From assembly GCA_009881125.1 (NCBI GenBank), contig WXFH01000012.1:40976-104975 (forward strand): a stretch of DNA of 64,000 nucleotides, read 5' to 3'. This document shows, one piece after another, positions 33,502-41,350 of the stretch. Below the pieces are notes generated by a model that had not been told where the DNA came from, searched no databases, and saw only the letters and a program-made list of their open reading frames with translations. The stretch's first letter is position 1; every line of letters starts with the position of its first letter. A program made the translations under genes and the position numbers. The DNA comes from Acidaminobacter sp. (GTDB lineage Bacteria; Bacillota_A; Clostridia; Peptostreptococcales; Acidaminobacteraceae).

Positions 33502-33589
33502 CGACTATAGTTTTAATATACGCTTGCCTAACTAGTTTGTCAATAGATTATCAGCATGAATTCCACAATAAAGTGACACGATAAAAACA

Positions 33590-33640
33590 ATAAAAACAGA
33601 CACCCCGCCAGGAGGGAGTTCCCGGCAGGGTGCCTTATGT
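33590..33640 (-). terminator. terminator after hcp
   Basis: CACCCTGCC / GGCGGGGTG stem around GGGAACTCCC, with T-rich tail (TGTTTTTATTGTTTTT) on the minus strand. Confidence 0.8.
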
Positions 33641-33704
33641 TTCATTGGAGTATTGGAGTATTGAAATCTAAAACGCTTTAATTAACTTTAGTTTCAGCTT
33701 CAGA

Positions 33705-35351
33705 CTAAGCCATGAACAGCTTGATGTCGTCCTCAACGGAACCGATGCCTGCGATGCCGAACGTATTCACGAGTACATTTGCAACGTTAGGAGACAAGAA
33801 CGCAGGAAGTGTTGGTCCAAGGTGGATGTTCTTGACGCCGAGGTACAGAAGGGCGAGAAGAACGATGACAGCCTTTTGCTCGTACCATGCGATGTTGTAA
33901 GCGATTGGAAGATCGTTGATGTCATTGAGCTCGAAGACTTCTTTGAGCTTGAGGGCGATGACGGCGAGAGAGTAAGAGTCGTTGCACTGACCAGCGTCGA
34001 GGACTCTAGGAATGCCGCCTATGTCGCCAAGCGGAAGCTTGTTGTAACGGTATTTCGCGCAGCCTGCTGTCAAAATGATGGTGTCATTCGGAAGCGCCGC
34101 AGCAAATTCTGAATAGTAGTCGCGGTCCTTCATGCGGCCGTCGCAGCCTGCCATGACGAAGAACTTCTTGATTGCGCCGGATTTAACCGCGTCAACCACT
34201 GCACCTGCAAGCTCAAAGACCTGAGCGTGGGCAAAGCCGCCAACGATTTCGCCAGTCTCGATCTCAACCGGAGCTGCGCAAGTCTTAGCCATCTCGATGA
34301 CTGCGCTGAAGTCCTTAGCGCCGCCTTCAGGACGATCCGCAATGTGAGGGCAGCCCGGGAAGCCAGCTGCGCCCGTTGTGAAGAGCTTGTGCTTGTAGCT
34401 GTCCTTAGGAGGGACGATACAGTTGGTCGTCATGAGGATTGGGCCGTTGAAGGACTCGAACTCCTCATTTTGCTTCCACCAAGCATTGCCGTAATTGCCG
34501 ACAAAGTGCTTGTAAGCTTTGAATTTAGGATAGTAGTTCGCAGGAAGCATCTCGCTGTGCGTATAGACGTCAACGCCTGTGCCTTCGGTTTGCTTGAGGA
34601 GCTCTTCCATATCGCGGAGGTCATGGCCTGAAATCAGGATGCCCGGATTCTTGCCAACGCCAATGTTGACTTTTGTGATCTCTGGATTGCCGTATGTGGA
34701 CGTATTGGCTTTGTCGAGAAGCGCCATCACGTTGACACCGTATTCGCCCGTCTTGAGGACCAAAGCCACGAGCTCGTCCGCAGAAAGCGCGTCATTCGTC
34801 GTTGCGACGAGGGCTTCTTCAGCGAAAGCGGCGATCGTCAAGTCTTCGTAGCCGAGGTTCATAGCGTGCTCAGCGTAGGCTGCCATACCCTTGAGGCCAT
34901 AGATGATCAACTCGCGGAGGGAGCGGACATCTTCATTTTCAGTCGCGAGGACACCAACGCTTGTCGCTTTGGCGTCAAACTCAGCCTCTGTAGATGCTGT
35001 CCAAGTAGCGGACTCATGTAAATCAGCAGGAATTTCAACGCCGTTAGCAACGAGAGCGGCTTTGATTTCCTCACGGAGCGCAAGTGCGTCCTGGATGCGC
35101 TTAACAAAAGCGGCTTTGTCAAAGTTAGCATTAGTAATAGTAGTAAAGAGGCCTTCAACGATGAAACGGTCCGTTCTCTTTGGAGAGAGGCCCTTTTCAC
35201 GAGCGATCAGGTCGAATTTTGAAATGCCTTTAAGTACGAAAACGAGAAGGTCCTGAAGGTTAGCGACGTCCTCCGGCTTGCCGCAGACACCGCGGACGGT
35301 GCAGCCTACGCCTTTGGAAGCTTCCTGGCACTGATAACAGAACATGGACAT
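33705..35351 (-). CDS. hcp: hydroxylamine reductase (hybrid-cluster protein)
   Basis: 548 residues. AAAGGAG lies 8 nt before ATG 35351. N-terminal Fe-S motif with Cys at about 5, 8, 17 and 23 ([24 protein letters not shown]) and hybrid-cluster ligands farther on ([81 protein letters not shown]). Acts in nitrosative stress as NO or hydroxylamine reductase. Same strand as the ferredoxin gene upstream; its promoter holds a GTAAC-4-GTTAC palindrome. Confidence 0.97.
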   Translation of the reverse strand: MSMFCYQCQEASKGVGCTVRGVCGKPEDVANLQDLLVFVLKGISKFDLIAREKGLSPKRTDRFIVEGLFTTITNANFDKAAFVKRIQDALALREEIKAALVANGVEIPADLHESATWTASTEAEFDAKATSVGVLATENEDVRSLRELIIYGLKGMAAYAEHAMNLGYEDLTIAAFAEEALVATTNDALSADELVALVLKTGEYGVNVMALLDKANTSTYGNPEITKVNIGVGKNPGILISGHDLRDMEELLKQTEGTGVDVYTHSEMLPANYYPKFKAYKHFVGNYGNAWWKQNEEFESFNGPILMTTNCIVPPKDSYKHKLFTTGAAGFPGCPHIADRPEGGAKDFSAVIEMAKTCAAPVEIETGEIVGGFAHAQVFELAGAVVDAVKSGAIKKFFVMAGCDGRMKDRDYYSEFAAALPNDTIILTAGCAKYRYNKLPLGDIGGIPRVLDAGQCNDSYSLAVIALKLKEVFELNDINDLPIAYNIAWYEQKAVIVLLALLYLGVKNIHLGPTLPAFLSPNVANVLVNTFGIAGIGSVEDDIKLFMA

Positions 35352-35433
35352 AAATCAATCTCCTTTCAAGCTGTTGTTAAGGGTTTGATGTAAACTTCTT
35401 AACCCCACTATAGCTCTTTATATCCAACTTAGC

Positions 35434-35449
35434 GGTAACTCAAGTTACA
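35434..35449. promoter_or_regulatory. Crp/Fnr-type operator upstream of hcp
   Basis: GTAACTCAAGTTAC (35435-35448), perfect GTAAC/GTTAC arms with 4-nt centre, 84 nt upstream of the hcp start. Same arms as the site at 36531-36546 before the Crp/Fnr gene. Confidence 0.75.
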
Positions 35450-35499
35450 CATCTTAAAAACATCGGCTTTTTATTTTAAATATTCACAAACATTTTTTT

Positions 35500-35530
35500 G
35501 CCGATGGTCACCCGACCCCACACCCTCCCA
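35500..35530. repeat. GCCGATGGT motif copy
   Basis: TTTTTTGCCGATGGTCACCC then a CCCACACCC-type tail, between the ferredoxin gene end and hcp. Confidence 0.6.
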
Positions 35531-35584
35531 TTTACCAAAAGCAAAGCGGCGGCCCTCATAAGGGGGCCTCCGCTTCTAGTCTAT

Positions 35585-36376
35585 CTACAAAATCTCACCA
35601 TTTTGTTTAATGGTCACTTCACTGTACGGGAAGATCCTTCCGGACTGGAGCATCGCGCTCTTGACCGCATGTGTGATCCCGGAGCAGCACGGCACTTGCA
35701 TGCGCACCACGGTGACCGACTTCAAATCGTTCACCGTGAACAGCTCCGCCAGCTTGTTGATGTAGTGCTGGTTGTCGTCCAGCTTTGGACATCCAATCAG
35801 CACCACTCTGCCTTTTACGAAATCCTTGTGGAAGTCCCCGTAGGCAAAGGCCGTACAGTCCGCTGCGATCAACAGGTCCGCATTTTTCAGAAATTCAGCG
35901 CGCGTATTGACCAGATTGATCTGAACCGGCCAAGTTGTCAGCTCGGATGGTCTGACCCCCTCCGTCACCGTCTGAGCGGGTGCCGCTGGTTTCATCACCT
36001 GATCCATAGCCTTACGTTCTATGGTCATTGGTTTTGAGCTCGGGCAGCCACAGTCATCCTCTGCTTTTACTACTGCGCTTGCCTTTGGCGCACTATGGAA
36101 GCCCGTTGGTGGAGGCGTAAACCCAAATGGCGCTTTTGCGGCCGAGAGTCTCGCGTCCACTGCTTCCTGAGAATACTCGTCCGCCTCACGCTCGATGATC
36201 TCAATAGCACCGGTCGGACAAGCCGGTAGGCAGTCCCCCAGACCATCACAATACATGTCGCTCACCAGTCTTGCTTTTCCATTTACCAACTCAATGGCGC
36301 CTTCATGGCAGGCGTCCACACATAGTCTGCAGCCGTTGCAAAGCTCCTCATTGATTTCGACGATTTTTCTTTTCAT
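35585..36376 (-). CDS. dicluster 4Fe-4S ferredoxin-type protein associated with Hcp
   Basis: 263 residues. Two 4Fe-4S motifs at the N-terminus: CNGCRLCVDACHEGAIEL and CDGLGDCLPACPTGAIEI. A Pro/Ala linker with DDCGCPS follows, then a C-terminal ~130-residue domain with IAADCTAFAYGDFHKDF, VLIGCPKLDD and VRMQVPCCSGI, the shape of iron-sulfur partner proteins found next to Hcp in anaerobes. Probably the electron donor to Hcp. Gap to hcp is 233 nt, so it may be separately promoted. Confidence 0.85.
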   Translation of the reverse strand: MKRKIVEINEELCNGCRLCVDACHEGAIELVNGKARLVSDMYCDGLGDCLPACPTGAIEIIEREADEYSQEAVDARLSAAKAPFGFTPPPTGFHSAPKASAVVKAEDDCGCPSSKPMTIERKAMDQVMKPAAPAQTVTEGVRPSELTTWPVQINLVNTRAEFLKNADLLIAADCTAFAYGDFHKDFVKGRVVLIGCPKLDDNQHYINKLAELFTVNDLKSVTVVRMQVPCCSGITHAVKSAMLQSGRIFPYSEVTIKQNGEIL

Positions 36377-36530
36377 TCTTAATCTCTCCGTTCTATCTAT
36401 GACCGTTATGTAAATTTCACGTCAGAATACAGTCCAGCACTTTGTAATTTTTTCATTTCAGGCATTCTTACAAACAAGTTTAACGCCTTGAACTTATGCT
36501 TAGATTATATTAATCTTAAACTAATATGTA

Positions 36531-36546
36531 TGTAACCCACGTTACA
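36531..36546. promoter_or_regulatory. Crp/Fnr-type operator at the regulator gene
   Basis: TGTAACCCACGTTACA has perfect TGTAAC/GTTACA arms and ends 21 nt before the regulator's ATG, implying autoregulation. It also lies upstream of the divergent ferredoxin gene. A second palindrome AGATTA-TAT-TAATCT is at 36502-36516. Confidence 0.75.
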
Positions 36547-36567
36547 AAATGAGAAAAGGTGATAAAA

Positions 36568-37245
36568 ATGAGCAATTATTTAACTATATTGAAAGACTGC
36601 CGCCTCTTCACCAATCTCCACGAGGGGCAGATTGCCCACCTGCTCAATGTCCTCGGCGCCAAGGCCATCGCCTATAAACGGGATGCCACCATTGCCATTG
36701 AAGGCGACAAGTGCGACCGTCTGGGGATTGTCCTGGACGGCAAGATCGACCTCCAGAACATCCTGCCCTCCGGCAAAGTCGTCACGCTGATCCAGTTTGG
36801 ACCTGGGGAAGTCTTTGGCGAGGCACTAATTTTCTCGAAGCAAACCGAATATCCCATCACCATTCTCAGCGCCACCGCTTCCACCATTATGTTTATCGAT
36901 AAAAAGGAAGTCGTCTTTCTTCTCACCCACCATCCCGTCCTCTTGGAAAATTTTCTGGGACTCCTTTCAGACAAGCTCTTCCTGATGAATAAGAAAGTCA
37001 AAGTTCTGGCTCTGGAAACTATCCGTCAGAAGATCTGCGACTTTATCCTGAAGGAGTACAAAAAACAGAAAAAGCTGAAGCTCGATATCCCTTTTACCCG
37101 AAAGGAAATGGCCGAACTCATGTCCCTTCAGCGCCCCTCCCTTTCTCGAGAGCTGATCAATATGCGCGAGGAAGGTTTGATCGACTTCGACAAGCACACA
37201 ATAGAAATCCTGGATTTGGAAGGCATCGAGCTCGAAATCTTATAA
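36568..37245 (+). CDS. Crp/Fnr family regulator, HcpR-like
   Basis: 225 residues from ATG 36568 (MSNYLTILKDCRLFTNLHEGQIAHLL), AAAAGG site upstream. Cyclic-nucleotide-like sensor domain (FGPGEVFGEALIFSKQTEYPITI), long dimer helix, C-terminal winged helix (FTRKEMAELMSLQRPSLSRELINMREEGLIDF). No cluster of Fnr cysteines in the N-terminus, so it is not a classical 4Fe-4S Fnr. Divergent from ferredoxin and near hcp, each with the same palindrome, so it probably senses NO-type stress as HcpR does, which is thought to use heme. Confidence 0.85.
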   Translation: MSNYLTILKDCRLFTNLHEGQIAHLLNVLGAKAIAYKRDATIAIEGDKCDRLGIVLDGKIDLQNILPSGKVVTLIQFGPGEVFGEALIFSKQTEYPITILSATASTIMFIDKKEVVFLLTHHPVLLENFLGLLSDKLFLMNKKVKVLALETIRQKICDFILKEYKKQKKLKLDIPFTRKEMAELMSLQRPSLSRELINMREEGLIDFDKHTIEILDLEGIELEIL

Positions 37246-37257
37246 GACCCTTGTTTT

Positions 37258-37310
37258 GCCGATGGTCACCGCAGCCACACCCACTCACAGGTGTGGCTGT
37301 TTTTTTTGGT
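37258..37310 (+). terminator. terminator of the Crp/Fnr gene with GCCGATGGT motif
   Basis: TTTTGCCGATGGTCACCG then CAGCCACACC / GGTGTGGCTG stem and T8 tail, beginning 13 nt after the stop. Confidence 0.85.
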
Positions 37311-37378
37311 GAGGAAGTCGGTGTCAGACACCTTTTTCCTCATTGGAAGAAGGTGTCTGACACCGACTTCCTCCAACA
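37310..37378. repeat. large inverted repeat with two GGTGTCTGACACC palindromes
   Basis: GAGGAAGTCGGTGTCAGACA ... and its mirror GAAGAAGGTGTCTGACACCG ACTTCCTCC form outer arms of ~28 nt; each arm contains one palindrome. Confidence 0.8.
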
Positions 37379-37395
37379 CCGACTTCCTCCACACA

Positions 37396-37430
37396 AAAAA
37401 AACCCTTTCTCCAAGCCGGAAAAAGGGCGC
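37396..37430 (-). terminator. terminator after glutaredoxin
   Basis: CCCTTTTTCCGGC / GGAGAAAGGG-type stem followed on the minus strand by T8. Confidence 0.75.
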
Positions 37431-37456
37431 ATTATCATGATTCACTTTATATTACA

Positions 37457-37690
37457 CTAGGCTTTAAGGAGCTCGTCCAATCTGGTTTTGTCAAAGCCTT
37501 GAACCACTTCGTCATCCACATAAATGACAGGTACGCCCATAAAGCCTTTGGACATCAGTTCTTTTCTTGCAACCGTATCCGTTGAGACATTCTTCTCTTC
37601 AAACTCAACATTGTTTTCCTTCAAATAATTCTTAGCAAGGTGGCAGTAACTGCAGGTGGAGCTCGTGTAGACCACTACTTTTTTGCCCAT
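37457..37690 (-). CDS. glutaredoxin-like protein
   Basis: 77 residues from ATG 37690 (MGKKVVVYTSSTCSYCHLAKNYL); GGAGGG upstream. Active site CSYC, cis-Pro in GVPVI, and GFDKTRLDELL at the end as in NrdH/YruB-type small glutaredoxins. 22 nt after the HesB-like selenoprotein gene and presumably in its operon, so it may reduce that protein's Sec/Cys centre or serve Fe-S assembly. Confidence 0.9.
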   Translation of the reverse strand: MGKKVVVYTSSTCSYCHLAKNYLKENNVEFEEKNVSTDTVARKELMSKGFMGVPVIYVDDEVVQGFDKTRLDELLKA

Positions 37691-37712
37691 GCCATATCCC
37701 TCCAATTTCAGA

Positions 37713-38012
37713 TTAGCAGCGGGATCCGCCATACTGCGAGCGAACCACAAAGCCTTTTGAGAAAAAGTTTTTCATGAAGTCGATTTCAAAAGTCTTGAAC
37801 TGGTCTTTGAGGTCTTTTTCAACCATGAGTTTTCCGTTGCCAAAGTCTTCTGTGTAGTCATTCTCCTTTTGCTCATCCAGAGCAATGCCGAAAACGGGGC
37901 CGCCTCAGCCAATGCCTCGGACAAAGACGCGGAAATTCATAGCGGTGTTCTTACGGGTTTCAAGCGTATTTATGAGTTCTTTCTTAGCTTCTTCAGTCAC
38001 TTTAAAAACCAT
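37713..38012 (-). CDS. HesB/IscA-like selenoprotein (UGA at 37905-37907)
   Basis: 99 residues from ATG 38012 (MVFKVTEEAKKELINTLETR) to TAA 37713, with in-frame UGA at codon 36: FRVFVRGIG-U-GGPVFGIALDE. In the HesB/IscA fold this position is the Cys of the first CGG-like metal ligand. The C-terminus ends GGSRC, keeping a last Cys. A hairpin TTGCTC-TGGAT-GAGCAA starts 19 nt after the UGA (37869-37885), as expected for a bacterial SECIS. HesB-like selenoproteins are a known family in clostridia and deltaproteobacteria. Function probably in Fe-S or metal handling with the glutaredoxin next to it. Confidence 0.88.
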
Positions 38013-38026
38013 GTTATACCCTCCTT

Positions 38027-38080
38027 AAATCCCCCTGGGTGGGGGGTTGTCTTCATAATAAACCATGGGGGGGTATTTTG
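38027..38080. promoter_or_regulatory. C/G-tract palindromes before the HesB-glutaredoxin operon
   Basis: AATCCCCCTGGGTGGGGGGTT (about 38028-38047) and CCATGGGGGGGTATTTT (38062-38078). The first resembles the CCCCCAC-n4-GTGGGGG palindrome before the CoADR operon. Confidence 0.6.
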
Positions 38081-38521
38081 TCAACACAAAATTTTAAGCA
38101 GACACCGCTTCCGCTTTGACCTTCACTTTCTCATTTGAATCCTCAAAGTCGACCTCGTTTTCTTTATTCCCTGAATTGATTATAGTTAAACACTGACGAA
38201 CTTTATACTTTAATACCGTATTTTCATTCGCTTCAAAATTCGCGCATCCCCAAAAACAGGGTTATTTTAGGATGTTCAGTGATTAATACGTTCGCTTATA
38301 CACATGATCCACAGGTTATCCACAGTTTTCCACAACCTTGTCCACAAAAAGTGTGAACTTTCCTGATTATCATTCTCAGATTACTCCGTGAAACGAAGTC
38401 ATGCACTTGGAAATAGGAGGGTGGGATGGCTGGTGGGATGGCTGGGTTAGGAGACCATCGGCTAATGTATTTAAGAGCGTCAAGGGATAGTGTATACTGG
38501 TAACGGAAAGGAAGTGACACC
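38081..38521. other. AT-rich non-coding interval with DnaA-box cluster
   Basis: About 440 bp between HesB and RecU. AT-rich at 38170-38240 and then a run of DnaA-box-like 9-mers. A 58-codon stop-free stretch on the minus strand (38098-38275) lacks a start codon. A GCCGATGGT motif copy lies at 38454-38462. Confidence 0.6.
38297..38346. promoter_or_regulatory. array of five DnaA-box-like 9-mers
   Basis: TTATACACA (38297), TGATCCACA (38305), TTATCCACA (38316, perfect), TTTTCCACA (38326), TTGTCCACA (38338): same orientation, spacing of 8-12 nt. Confidence 0.75.
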
Positions 38522-39058
38522 ATGACGGTCTGGAAATCCCACGGTCTGCGCGGCGACGCCCTCGAATCGCTGCTGCTGAAGACCCACGACTATTACCGCT
38601 CCAAGCAGCTGGCGCGGATCGACAAAATTCACGTGCCCGTCAAGGTGGTGGAGCTGGACGAGCGCGGCATGATCACCAAAGCCTATTTTGAGAAGAAGTC
38701 CACTATAGACTTCCAGGGCGTGATCCAGGGTGTGGGCGTGGCGTTTGAAGCCAAGGAGACCCACCAGAAGAATCTGCCCCTTTACAATATTCACGAGCAT
38801 CAGGTCGAGTTCATGCGGGACATTGACCTCCAGGGCGGGCTGACCTTTATCATTGTGCATTTCAAATTCAATGATACTTACTTCCTTATTCCGTACGAGG
38901 TCGTGCGGCATTACTATTATGGAAAGACGCGCAAATCCATTCCCTACAGCGCCATGAGCGAGCAGTACAAGATTGAGCTGTCTGCCATGGGGGTGCTGAA
39001 CTATCTTCCGGCCCTCAATAACTACGTGAGGGAGAAGATGAAGCAAAAGGAAAAATAA
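38522..39058 (+). CDS. recU: Holliday junction resolvase RecU-like
   Basis: 178 residues. Contains the RecU nuclease core: LESLLLKTHDYYRSKQLARIDKI (Glu), STIDFQGVIQGVGVAFEAKET (Asp-Glu-x-Lys), EHQVEFMRDIDLQGGLTFIIVHF, YFLIPYEVV. The family cuts four-way junctions and helps recombination and chromosome segregation. It is on the plus strand, against its neighbours, with no PBP1 gene next to it as in bacilli. GGAAAGGAAG precedes ATG 38522. Confidence 0.88.
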   Translation: MTVWKSHGLRGDALESLLLKTHDYYRSKQLARIDKIHVPVKVVELDERGMITKAYFEKKSTIDFQGVIQGVGVAFEAKETHQKNLPLYNIHEHQVEFMRDIDLQGGLTFIIVHFKFNDTYFLIPYEVVRHYYYGKTRKSIPYSAMSEQYKIELSAMGVLNYLPALNNYVREKMKQKEK

Positions 39059-39110
39059 AAAGAGGTGCCGGCTCCCCAGTTTTTAAAGCGGGATCCGGCA
39101 CCTTTTCTCA
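39055..39110. terminator. bidirectional terminator recU/ksgA
   Basis: AAAAAGAGGTGCCGG / CCGGCACCTTTT arms between convergent genes. Confidence 0.85.
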
Positions 39111-39122
39111 TATTCAGCAGTT

Positions 39123-39983
39123 TTATTTAAGTTCCTCAAATGCATTCGCGAGTCTTGCAAAAGCCTCGATCGTCAGCGCCTCACCGCGAAGGTTCGGGGC
39201 GATCTCGACAGCTTCCAGGACTTCCAGAATCTTATCCTTTGGCATGGTCAGCCCGGCACTGAGGGCGTTGAGCAAAGTCTTGCGCCGCTGGCCGAAGGCA
39301 GCTTTGACAACTTTGAAGAAAAAGTCCGGATTGAGCAGTTCGACGCAGGGCTTCTCACGAAGCTTTAAGCGAATCACGAGACTTTCGACGCTTGGCTGGG
39401 GCATGAAGACCGTCGGCGGCACCTTTTGGACCACGGCAGCCTCGCAGTAATACTGCACCGCTATGGACAGCGAGCCATAGGCCTTTGTGGACGGGGATGC
39501 CGTCATCCGCTCTGCGACTTCCTTCTGGATCATAACCACAATCTCAGACACCGGCAGCCGTTCCTCGAGAAACCGCATCAGAATAGGCGTTGTAACGTAA
39601 TAGGGCAGATTGGCGACGACCTTGGGCTTTCTATCACCAAAGTGCTCTGTTAAGAGTGCTTTGACATCAACCTCCAGAATGTCCCCATGGACGACCTCGA
39701 CGTTATCGAGCCCCTCCAGCGTTTCATTCAGGACGGGCAGGAGGCTGGAGTCGATCTCCACCGCCACGACCTTTTCGGCATGAGCTGCCAGAACCTGGGT
39801 CATGACGCCAATCCCCGGCCCAATTTCCAGGACCATGTCCTCCGGACCGACCTCTGCATTGGCAACGATCCGGTTCACGGTGCCCTCGTCGATCAGGAAG
39901 TTCTGACCCAGGCTTTTCGAAAAGCGGAAGCCGTATTTGTCCATAATATAGCGTATGGTGGATGGTGAAGTGAGCTTCAGCAT
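39123..39983 (-). CDS. rsmA: 16S rRNA dimethyladenosine transferase
   Basis: 286 residues (KsgA). NFLIDEG, SAM motif LEIGPGIGVMT, acidic VAVEIDSSL, catalytic NLPYYVTTPI and the C-terminal helical domain (FGQRRKTLLNALS). Dimethylates two adjacent adenines near the 3' end of 16S rRNA. Overlaps rnmV by 7 nt; the metG-tatD-rnmV-ksgA order is that of Bacillus. Confidence 0.96.
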   Translation of the reverse strand: MLKLTSPSTIRYIMDKYGFRFSKSLGQNFLIDEGTVNRIVANAEVGPEDMVLEIGPGIGVMTQVLAAHAEKVVAVEIDSSLLPVLNETLEGLDNVEVVHGDILEVDVKALLTEHFGDRKPKVVANLPYYVTTPILMRFLEERLPVSEIVVMIQKEVAERMTASPSTKAYGSLSIAVQYYCEAAVVQKVPPTVFMPQPSVESLVIRLKLREKPCVELLNPDFFFKVVKAAFGQRRKTLLNALSAGLTMPKDKILEVLEAVEIAPNLRGEALTIEAFARLANAFEELK

Positions 39984-40543
39984 GTCTCCGGGCCTCCATT
40001 TTCAAGATCAATTGCGTTCAGTGCCTTATCGAATTCCTCCCGGGAAACCCCAAAGCGGTTGAGCCTGAGCAGGAATTGCTTGCCGTTGCCATAGCCAATG
40101 CCCAGAAGCTTTCCCATTTTATCCCTGCGCTCGAGGGCGCCGGGGCCCCCCTCCAGGCCGTTCTTAATTAAATCTGACTTCGTAAAAACATCCACGGGGT
40201 TCTCCACCCAGGTTCTGACCTTTTCAAGCGCAGCCAGAATAGCCTGGGGATTGGCGTTTTCAATGCCAATATCCCCTTCTGAAGTGGCATCCGCCCTGGA
40301 CAGGTAGGCGTGCTTCGCGCCCGGCACCCGCAGCTTCAGGCGTTCGCGGATCCTTTCACCCATAAAGTCGGGGTCGGTGAAGATGATGACGCCGCAGCGG
40401 CGGTCCGCCTCTTCAATGGCGCGAAAGGTGGTTTCTTTGATGCCGTAGCCGCTGGTGACTATGATCTGGGCGTCTACCGCCCGCTTCACCGCCCGTTCGT
40501 CGCTGCGGCCCTCGACGACTATGACTTCCTTGACCCGCATCAT
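39977..40543 (-). CDS. rnmV: ribonuclease M5
   Basis: 188 residues: Toprim domain with VVEGRSDERAVKRAVDAQII and IIFTDPDFMGERIRERL, then a C-terminal helical domain (FLLRLNRFGVSREEFDKAL). Matures 5S rRNA in Firmicutes; a 5S gene is at the right end of the window. Starts inside the tatD stop (ATGA). Confidence 0.95.
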   Translation of the reverse strand: MMRVKEVIVVEGRSDERAVKRAVDAQIIVTSGYGIKETTFRAIEEADRRCGVIIFTDPDFMGERIRERLKLRVPGAKHAYLSRADATSEGDIGIENANPQAILAALEKVRTWVENPVDVFTKSDLIKNGLEGGPGALERRDKMGKLLGIGYGNGKQFLLRLNRFGVSREEFDKALNAIDLENGGPETC

Positions 40544-41325
40544 TTGACAGACCTCGGGTCCCGGATGCCAAAAAAGCGCAGACCGTTCTGATAAGTGGCC
40601 TCGGCGGCCTCTTCCAGGGTAATGCCCCTGATTTTGGCCACCATGTCGCAGGTGTGTCTGACATACATAGGCTCGTTGCGCTTACCCCGGTGTGGCTCGG
40701 GCGTCAGGTATGGGGCATCGGTTTCGATCAGCAGGCGGTCGAGGGGCACCTGTTCCACCACGCTGACGGTCTTGTGGTTATTCTTGTAAGTCACCGGTCC
40801 GGCAATGGAGATATACGCACCAAGCTTGACATACTCTTTCGCCAGCTCTGCGCTGGAGGAATAGCAGTGCATCAGGACGCCGTGGTCAAACGCCTTCTCC
40901 GCTTTAAGTGTCTTAAAAATCTCTTCGTGGGCTTCCCTGTCGTGAATGATGACGGGCATGCCCAGACGCCGCGCCAAGTGGAGCTGTTCGATAAACCACT
41001 TGCGCTGCACCTCCGGCTCGGAGAAGTTATAGTGAAAATCGAGGCCAATTTCTCCGATGGCCACGACTTTTTCCTTTTTCGCCAAACTTTCGATCATGGC
41101 CAGCATGGCCTCGTCCATGGTTTTCGCGTCGTGGGGGTGAATCCCGACCGCTGCATAGATGAAGTCATAGGTTTCGCTCAGCTTGACGGCGTCCATGGAA
41201 CTCTCCAGACTCGCGCCGGGATTGACCATCAGCGAGACGCCGTTGCTCTTGGCGCGGTTGATGACAAACTCACGGTCGTTCTCAAATTTTTTTGAATCCA
41301 AGTGGGTATGGGAATCAAAGAGCAT
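40540..41325 (-). CDS. TatD family metal-dependent hydrolase
   Basis: 261 residues. LFDSHTHLD, AVGIHPHDA, AIGEIGLDFHYN, VIIHDREAH, LMHCYSSS, LLIETDAPYLTP give the complete metal site of the amidohydrolase-like barrel. YabD/TatD enzymes are DNases or 3'-5' exonucleases. Between metG (25 nt) and rnmV (overlap). Confidence 0.95.
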   Translation of the reverse strand: MLFDSHTHLDSKKFENDREFVINRAKSNGVSLMVNPGASLESSMDAVKLSETYDFIYAAVGIHPHDAKTMDEAMLAMIESLAKKEKVVAIGEIGLDFHYNFSEPEVQRKWFIEQLHLARRLGMPVIIHDREAHEEIFKTLKAEKAFDHGVLMHCYSSSAELAKEYVKLGAYISIAGPVTYKNNHKTVSVVEQVPLDRLLIETDAPYLTPEPHRGKRNEPMYVRHTCDMVAKIRGITLEEAAEATYQNGLRFFGIRDPRSVK

Positions 41326-41350
41326 TTCTTACCTCTTTTCTTTATCTTAA

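Noticed and set aside
38098..38275. 58-codon stop-free stretch on the minus strand ending ...NEKVKVKAEAVSA
   Set aside because: Composition looks protein-like but there is no start codon after the upstream TAA. It could be a gene remnant; not enough to call.
38297..38346. The chromosomal origin oriC itself
   Set aside because: dnaA, dnaN and gyrase genes are absent from the window. The boxes are reported only as a DnaA-box-like array.
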